Shown in pieces: positions 59,601 to 64,000 of a stretch of DNA of 64,000 bases (position 1 is its first letter; each line of letters begins with the position of its first letter). This DNA is from Anticarsia gemmatalis (lineage: Eukaryota > Arthropoda > Insecta > Lepidoptera > Erebidae). The stretch lies in the NCBI RefSeq assembly GCF_050436995.1, contig NC_134753.1:11966001-12030000 (forward strand). The letters are read 5' to 3'. The notes under the pieces are model-generated. The model worked only from the letters and a program-made list of their open reading frames with translations. It was not told the DNA's origin and ran no database searches. A program made the position numbers and the translations under genes.

Positions 59601-62600
59601 CAAAGTGAGAATCACACATGATTTATTTCTTTGTTCTGCTGAAATAACAGTTAAACTGTGTCCAATTTAATAGTGTACTTTCCCCAAATTTTGATCAAAT
59701 TAATGATGAAGCAACGGATTTTTGTATATTTTGTGACGATAGTTTATATTAATTTATAGGTACTATGTTGAAATGTTTGTTTTTGGGACTTGCTTACAAA
59801 ACACAGATTTAAGACTTGTTTCAACATAACTTCTCATTATAACAACACTAGGTTTCATCTTTTGACACAATATAAAACAAAAAATATCTACGTCGTGCCA
59901 TATTATCGTGCTCTCTCGCTGGCACTTACACACTGTCCCATTCCTGTCATTCATTTAATTATGATAAGCTCGCACATTGGTCGCCAGAGTATGAATCTAA
60001 ACACTAAACAGACCATTATCCCACAGATCAAAATCCAAATTCAAGCATCCAAAATCCAAACGGCGCGACAAGTCCAGCAAGAGTGGTCGCAAACGTAGCG
60101 GTCTGACGCAGTACGACGCCGAGGGGAACGTGATCCGCGCTCGCGTCACGTACGGCGGGCTCAGCGGGGACGATGACAACGACTGGTCGCCCAAGCACCG
60201 GACACGCCAGAAGAAGATCAATTATACTGAGATGCCTAATACTGAGTCCGAGGATGTGAGTATTTGAAGCCCTGTTTTGTTATAATTTTGATAAGAGGTT
60301 TTCCAAACAAACAAAACTCATAGTGAATGATTTATTATAGTCGTTGGTTACAGGCCTTCCATTTGTAATATTAAGTAGATTCTAGGTTTTATTGTAACAT
60401 AATTTTTTTTTATCATCTTGCTGAGGTAAAAGGACAAAAAAAAGTTCACACATGTTTTCATAACCGATGTGTAATCAAGTTAAAAATGTTGTTGCATTAT
60501 CACTTAAGATATTTAGAGTTGCCATTTGGTTTATTACGCCAATAATTTTCATTCTGTATAATATTTTTTCACTCACTAACTAAAGTTACTGTACGCTCAG
60601 CATATAACCTTTACCCTTATTCAATATGTTTGTTTTTTCTCAATTTTTGACTTGGCATTACTGACACTTTCTTACTTGCGTTTGTCTGTTCCGTATTTGT
60701 TAATAACCAACCACCCATTTTTCACAGGAGATGCACAAATCAAGCGGCAAACACATGCCAGACAGTTCAGACGAGTACAAGATCGAAGACTCGGATATGA
60801 CGTCAGACTCGGATTCAGACCGCGCCAAACGTAAGAAGAACGAAGAGGAACAATCTTCTGAGGAGAAGAGAAAAGCTATCAGTGATCTTATCAAGAAGAC
60901 AGCTGTGGTACCGCTGGAGAAGCTACCGGAGGATGTGACCAAAGCTAAGACGGAAGAGTTGCAAGCGCATCTCAATGAATTGGCTGCACAGAATTCTGCT
61001 GCAGGTATGATTTTATGATGTCATTCTTTAATAATGCCAATATTTGACTGTGGTAGTCAGTTTCATTGAAACTAGGCGGCAATGCAGGATTTTTGTAGTG
61101 TCCAAGTGTGTTCACAATACACTCTCATAGACAAACAGGGTGGATAATCGACACAACCATTAATAGGTTAGGCACATACATGCTCTCTGAGGTACGGAAG
61201 TCTAGCTACAACCTGAACTTCCTACGAGTTCAATAAGAATTTCTTATCACATTAACCAGGGATTATTCGACCCGGAACCTGAGGGCTCTGCGCGACAGTC
61301 CTGTAAACTGGCCTGGGCATGAAGTCTTTAGATCATATTATGATTACAGGTTTCTAGAAAGACAATTAATGTTAAGCAAACATTATATTATACAACATGT
61401 TTTGTTTCAGAAGCTCAAGCGAGTGCAACAACTCCGCGACCAATGCGGGGTAAAGGCAGCCGAGGTGGACGCGGGAGCAGGTACGTTCCTCATTTGTTTT
61501 ATACCAAACATACTCAAGATACAAACACCTGATATTTAGTTTACATTCATGGGTTCAAAATACTATAGTTGCCTTATAATCAAGCAGTAAGTTATTATTA
61601 GTTTTACCAGTTTTTTTATGATAATGTATTGTTCGCATTGCAGAGGTCCCCGCGGTCGCAGCAGTCGCGGCGGCGGGTCGGGCGGAGGATCGGAGGCGCC
61701 CGCGCCTGATGATGCGCTCGCTAAACTTATCGGTGTTAAGATCAAAGGTAAATACGGTTATACATGAATTGTCTGATAATGTTGTATTATGCAGTGTGTA
61801 CCGGATGTTTAAAACTATAGAGAAAATCCGGGGTTAGTAAAAAGATTTATAAATTGTCGTTAATATCGTTTAATTCTATGCATCCTTTCGTAATTCCAGA
61901 TCTCAGAACAGACGGCTCACCTATGAAACCTAATCAAGTAAGAATAAGATCAACTCTCTCAAATAACTAGTGATGTAAACAATACGTATTTACATTCGTT
62001 ACTGTTTATTCGCAGGCCGAAAGAGAGCGAAAACGTCAAGAACGCGAAGCGAAGCAAGCGGAACGTGAAGCGAAACGTCTCGAACGTTTACAGAAGAAAG
62101 AAGAAAAAGAGAAAATGAAAGAACAAAAGGCGAAAGAGCGAGAAGAAAAACGTCTCGCGCGACTCGCGTTACAAGAAAGTAAGAGAATCAAACGAGAAAA
62201 GATGGAGTACGCAGGACCTGCTCCTATTCCGTTTTCTCATGGACCTCAAGGCCCGAGGCCGCATCATCCGGCGTTTGGTCCCCAGCATGGGCCACACGGT
62301 CCTCCAGGTGGACCCCATGGACCTCCCGGTGGTCCTCACGGGCCGCCAGGTGGTCCGCCTGGACCCCCGGGAGAGATGAGGGAAAGACCCCCAGCACCTC
62401 GATTACAAGTTCGCATGGAGTTGCGTGGAGTCTTGCAGCCAAGGGCTGACCATCCACCTAATGCTCTGAGAGAAGGTAAGATTCGAAATGTGTTGATTGT
62501 CTCTATTATTAAGTTACTGAAAATTTATGAAGTTTGCTAAACGACTTTATTATTATTTCAGGTACGCTGTCGGTTGCTGGATCACCGCAACCCTTCAAGC

Positions 62601-64000
62601 CTATCACTGAAGAGCCAAGCATCATCACAAGAATGCCACACATGATCAATCAGCAATACAGGTAAATCTACTTGCTAGCTAACATGAGAATTTCTACAAT
62701 GTTATTTTTGGTCGATGTTAATTAATGTGAACATTACGTGTGTACAGAGGGCCCATGATGTACCCGGGTGGCGGATCCCCGTACGGGCCGCGCGCGCCGC
62801 AAAACATGTCGATGTACGGCGTGCACGGCGCGCGCCAGTACCCGCCGCAGTACTACCAGCACATGCACCCCGCCTACCCGCGCGGGCCCTACTCCGCCGG
62901 CTCGTCGCCCGCCAGCACCCCGCCCCACGCCATGCCGCGCCAGCACGGGCCCCTGCCGCCGGGCCACGGACCCTCTCCGCACGGCCCGCTACCGCCCGGA
63001 CACGGACCGCCCGGACACGGGCCACCACAAGGGCACGGTCCTTCACCGCCCGGCCACGGCCCCTCGCCTCCGGGTCACGGGCCTCCGCCCCCCGGCCACG
63101 GTCCTCCACCCCCCGGCCACGGTCCTCCACCTCCTGGCCACGGACCCCCACACTTAAACCTACACCGGCCGCACGCTCCCGGTCCGCCTGGAGCCCTGCC
63201 GCCCACTACGAGTCCCCACGGCCCGCCGACTACTCTCCCCGGTGCGCCCGTGGGACCGAGTCCGCTGGCCATGCTTCGCGGTCCCCCGCCCGGTCTCGTC
63301 GGTCCCCCGGGACCACCGAACCGCGTCCCGCCGGTCGCGTCGCCGTCGGGTCCCCCGCGCTCGACTCCGCCGATGGACCACGAGCCGCCGGTGCGGATAA
63401 AAGCAGAAGTAAAGACGGAGCCGGAGGCCTACCGCTCCCCGACGGGCTCGCCGGCGCGCGAACCCTCGCCCGCCCCCGCGCCGCGGGATGAACCGCCGCG
63501 ACATCCGAAAATCAAAGTCACGGAGAACAAAGACAGGAGACCGCGCTACCCGCTGGGCCCTTACGCCCCGCAGTACGGTCCCTACGGGCCGTACGCGCCG
63601 CCGCCCAACCCCGCCGAGCGCGGCGCGGCCCCTCCCCCCCGCGGCCCGCTGCCCTTGCATCACCCGTACGCGGGTGAGCTTCGACCTCGCAGCCCGGCCC
63701 CGGACCGGCCGCACCCGCTGGAGCTGTCGCACGGAGGCCCGGCGGGCCCGGCGTACCTCCCGCCACACCTGCGGCCGCTGATGCGGGCACCGTTCGGTCC
63801 CGTGCCGGAGCGCGGCAGTGCGGCGGCGCCGGCGTTCCCGCCGCAGTACCCGGAGGTCGCGCGCGCCTCGCCCCCCGAGCGCGTGCAGTCGCCGGCGCGG
63901 CTGGAGGCGCTGGCCCCCGTCAAGTCGGAGTCGCCGGGCCCGCGGGTGCCGGACGGGCCCGCGGGGCCCCGGCCCGAGGGCGAGGCGGGCCCGGCGCGGG
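50603..64000 (+). CDS. RSF1: RSF1, remodeling and spacing factor 1 (3' end beyond window)
   Basis: RSF1 is the histone-binding partner of the ISWI ATPase in the nuclear RSF nucleosome-spacing complex. The 24 exons are 50603-50747, 50816-51003, 51471-51667, 52051-52180, 52488-54058, 54147-54220, 54541-54776, 55172-55334, 55669-55767, 55988-56145, 56471-56639, 57451-57581, 58016-58135, 58579-58697, 59112-59230, 59487-59604, 60027-60255, 60728-61004, 61411-61480, 61644-61747, 61900-61937, 62016-62475, 62562-62661 and 62748 to the edge. Phases agree throughout: 2089 codons so far. The N-terminus has DPNFAVIYSFLKTFGKLYGL, KELHLRLLRRAQKSV and LRLDPIGRDKNGCVYWLQ, as in human RSF1. A PHD finger lies in exon 10, GRGKDISTI in exon 13. 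Acidic and Lys-rich low-complexity regions fill the middle. The proline-rich C-terminus is unlike human RSF1. Confidence 0.9.
51004..52050 (+). other. RSF1 introns 2 and 3 around exon 3
   Basis: Intron 2 (51004-51470) and intron 3 (51668-52050) are plain AT-rich introns flanking exon 3 (51471-51667). No repeats or extra frames were seen. Confidence 0.5.
52488..54058 (+). CDS. RSF1: RSF1 exon 5, long disordered acidic/basic region
   Basis: A single 1571-base exon encoding about 523 residues of low complexity: Glu/Pro-rich first (EPIEPEPIEP, EKSPEKSPEREKSPE), then Lys/Asn/Ser-rich with nuclear-localisation-like clusters such as KRKKIVKEN. One SUMO-type site (LKVE) is at 53637-53648. It contains a short conserved-looking aromatic patch, SWADFENYIIGEEISEPVMF. 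The equivalent region of human RSF1 is also long, charged and poorly conserved. Confidence 0.85.
54541..54776 (+). CDS. RSF1: RSF1 exon 7 with tandem acceptor
   Basis: A Lys-rich exon (KKLVKKKNKVKVKEKEKGK, then RQSRRIAQMKIKEEAERR). The intron ends tttcagcag, so splicing after either CAG keeps the frame: use of the first gives an extra Ala codon before Gly. The RQSRRIAQ segment resembles the QSRR motifs in human RSF1. Confidence 0.8.
55988..56145 (+). CDS. RSF1: RSF1 exon 10, PHD finger
   Basis: Encodes a complete Cys4-His-Cys3 zinc finger: FCKRCGS, WILLCDKCDAGYHASCL, then GDWFCPPCNH. All eight zinc ligands are present. PHD fingers read histone H3 tails; in RSF1 this is the best conserved block. 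The exon starts after ttctcag and ends at gttagt. Confidence 0.92.
56640..57450 (+). other. RSF1 intron 11 with a GC-rich island
   Basis: Most of this intron is AT-rich, but 57020-57330 is rich in G, C and CG dinucleotides. It carries an antisense open frame (56974-57252). No repeat family was recognised. Confidence 0.5.
56974..57252 (-). pseudogene. Unassigned antisense open frame, possible retrocopy fragment
   Basis: A 93-codon open stretch on the minus strand (first ATG at 57201). The encoded chain is rich in Lys, Arg and Ser, with KIKKCKRLKHATRRRSERKHA and MNKCDDMKQSGADSEVGG. It is much richer in GC than the surrounding intron. I do not recognise a family. It could be a processed pseudogene, a transposon fragment or chance. 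Confidence 0.3.
57582..58015 (+). other. RSF1 intron 12
   Basis: 434 bases of AT-rich intron; nothing recognised. Confidence 0.5.
58164..58329. mobile_element. 166-bp MITE with TAA target duplication in RSF1 intron 13
   Basis: Terminal inverted repeats of about 25 bases (ggcttagctcatatgaccgtgcgga and tccgcgcggtcatatgaacttagcc), with TAA on both sides (58161-58163 and 58330-58332). GC-rich interior, no coding frame. The target size and TAA fit a PIF/Harbinger-type MITE. Confidence 0.75.
58698..59111 (+). other. RSF1 intron 14 with family C fragment
   Basis: Starts with a short repeat remnant (58721-58870) beginning actagctgacccgtgcagct, ending 'attggttgagctgttcttgag'. The remainder is AT-rich. 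Confidence 0.55.
58721..58870 (+). repeat. Interspersed repeat related to family C, copy 6
   Basis: Shares the opening actagctgacccg and then diverges, ending 'tcgaattggttgagctgttcttgag', a block typical of RTE-type retroposons. Same strand as the other copies. Confidence 0.5.
59112..59230 (+). CDS. RSF1: RSF1 exon 15 with tandem acceptor
   Basis: The upstream intron ends gttagtag; splicing after the first TAG gives Gly-Arg-Met, after the second gives Gly-Met, both in frame. The exon encodes a Ser/Asp-rich acidic stretch (SSSEEISSSAERDSSSDSRS). Confidence 0.7.
60256..60727 (+). other. RSF1 intron 17
   Basis: 472 bases, T-rich towards the 3' end; no repeat or conserved frame seen. Confidence 0.5.
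61005..61410 (+). other. RSF1 intron 18
   Basis: 406 bases with no recognised feature. Confidence 0.5.
62016..62475 (+). CDS. RSF1: RSF1 exon 22, charged helix and Gly-Pro repeats
   Basis: The first 65 codons are almost all Glu, Arg and Lys (EREAKQAEREAKRLERLQKK), a pattern for a long single alpha helix or coiled coil. The second part has tandem GGPHGPP units (62289-62372) with near-identical 21-base repeats, followed by RLQVRMELRGVLQPRADHPP. The switch from helix to collagen-like repeat is abrupt. Confidence 0.8.
62748..64000 (+). CDS. RSF1: RSF1 exon 24, GC-rich proline-rich C-terminus (incomplete)
   Basis: After the acceptor tgtacag the frame stays open for 417 codons to the window edge, which is strong evidence that it is coded even though the DNA is mostly G and C. 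It encodes a Pro/Gly/His-rich chain with nine GHGP units at 62956-63147, Tyr-Gly-Pro motifs, and SUMO-type sites IKAE and VKTE (63397-63420) and VKSE (63919-63930). Third positions are nearly always G or C. The stop codon lies beyond the window. Confidence 0.82.
62956..63147 (+). repeat. Coding tandem repeat (PPGHGP units)
   Basis: Nine GHGP units, most preceded by PP, spaced by 15-21 bases. The last three units are nearly identical at DNA level (cctcca-ccccccggccacggt), which points to recent slippage. Confidence 0.8.

Noticed and set aside
62715..63491. Long GC-rich open frames in other frames and on the minus strand over the RSF1 last exon
   Set aside because: In very GC-rich DNA stops are rare in all frames; the splice-compatible frame with Pro/Gly/His repeats explains the sequence.
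1..64000. A new defence or metabolic gene system in this window
   Set aside because: All long conserved frames belong to five known animal gene families or to mobile elements, and they do not form a functional cluster.

Overview
The window comes from a eukaryotic nuclear genome, almost certainly an insect and most likely a moth or butterfly. The evidence is AT-rich introns with GT-AG splicing, five conserved animal genes split into many small exons, and several interspersed repeat families that I recognise from lepidopteran genomes (the 'actagctgacccgcgcaacttcg' family, RTE-type LINE tails ending in a 'gcccag(c/a)a(g/a)tgggac' box, and short inverted-repeat elements). No bacterial operon, CRISPR array or tRNA/rRNA gene was seen.

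Layout. 1-828 (+): the last two exons of Atg10, the E2-like enzyme of autophagy. 2814-34279 (+): an apparently complete 17-exon P4-ATPase (lipid flippase) of the ATP11 class; every exon junction is phase-consistent and the joined reading frame gives 1125 codons. 36795-38698 (+): a complete four-exon TMEM126-family mitochondrial membrane protein (219 aa). 42081-42720: a short PIF/Harbinger-type DNA element with a MADF-domain ORF. 44348-49788 (-): a complete four-exon AMMECR1 orthologue (221 aa), whose second intron holds a 5'-truncated RTE-class LINE (46540-48773) with a perfect target-site duplication. 50603-64000 (+): the chromatin remodelling subunit RSF1, 24 exons so far, with a PHD finger and a very GC-rich, proline-rich C-terminal exon that runs off the window.

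The genes do not form a pathway; they are neighbours. AMMECR1 and RSF1 are divergent, with start codons 814 bp apart, so they may share a promoter region. The rest is intron and intergenic DNA containing many mobile-element remnants: two LINEs with long open reverse-transcriptase frames, at least seven inverted-repeat elements (three flanked by TAA direct repeats plus the MADF element), six same-orientation copies of one short interspersed repeat, and small tandem repeats.

I found no convincing undescribed biological system. The most noteworthy points are the cysteine-rich N-terminus of the flippase, a duplicated copy of the flippase's last coding bases 263 bp downstream, two tandem NAG acceptors in RSF1, the RSF1 proline-rich tail with repeats and SUMO-type motifs, the MADF-carrying Harbinger element, and a GC-rich antisense ORF inside an RSF1 intron.
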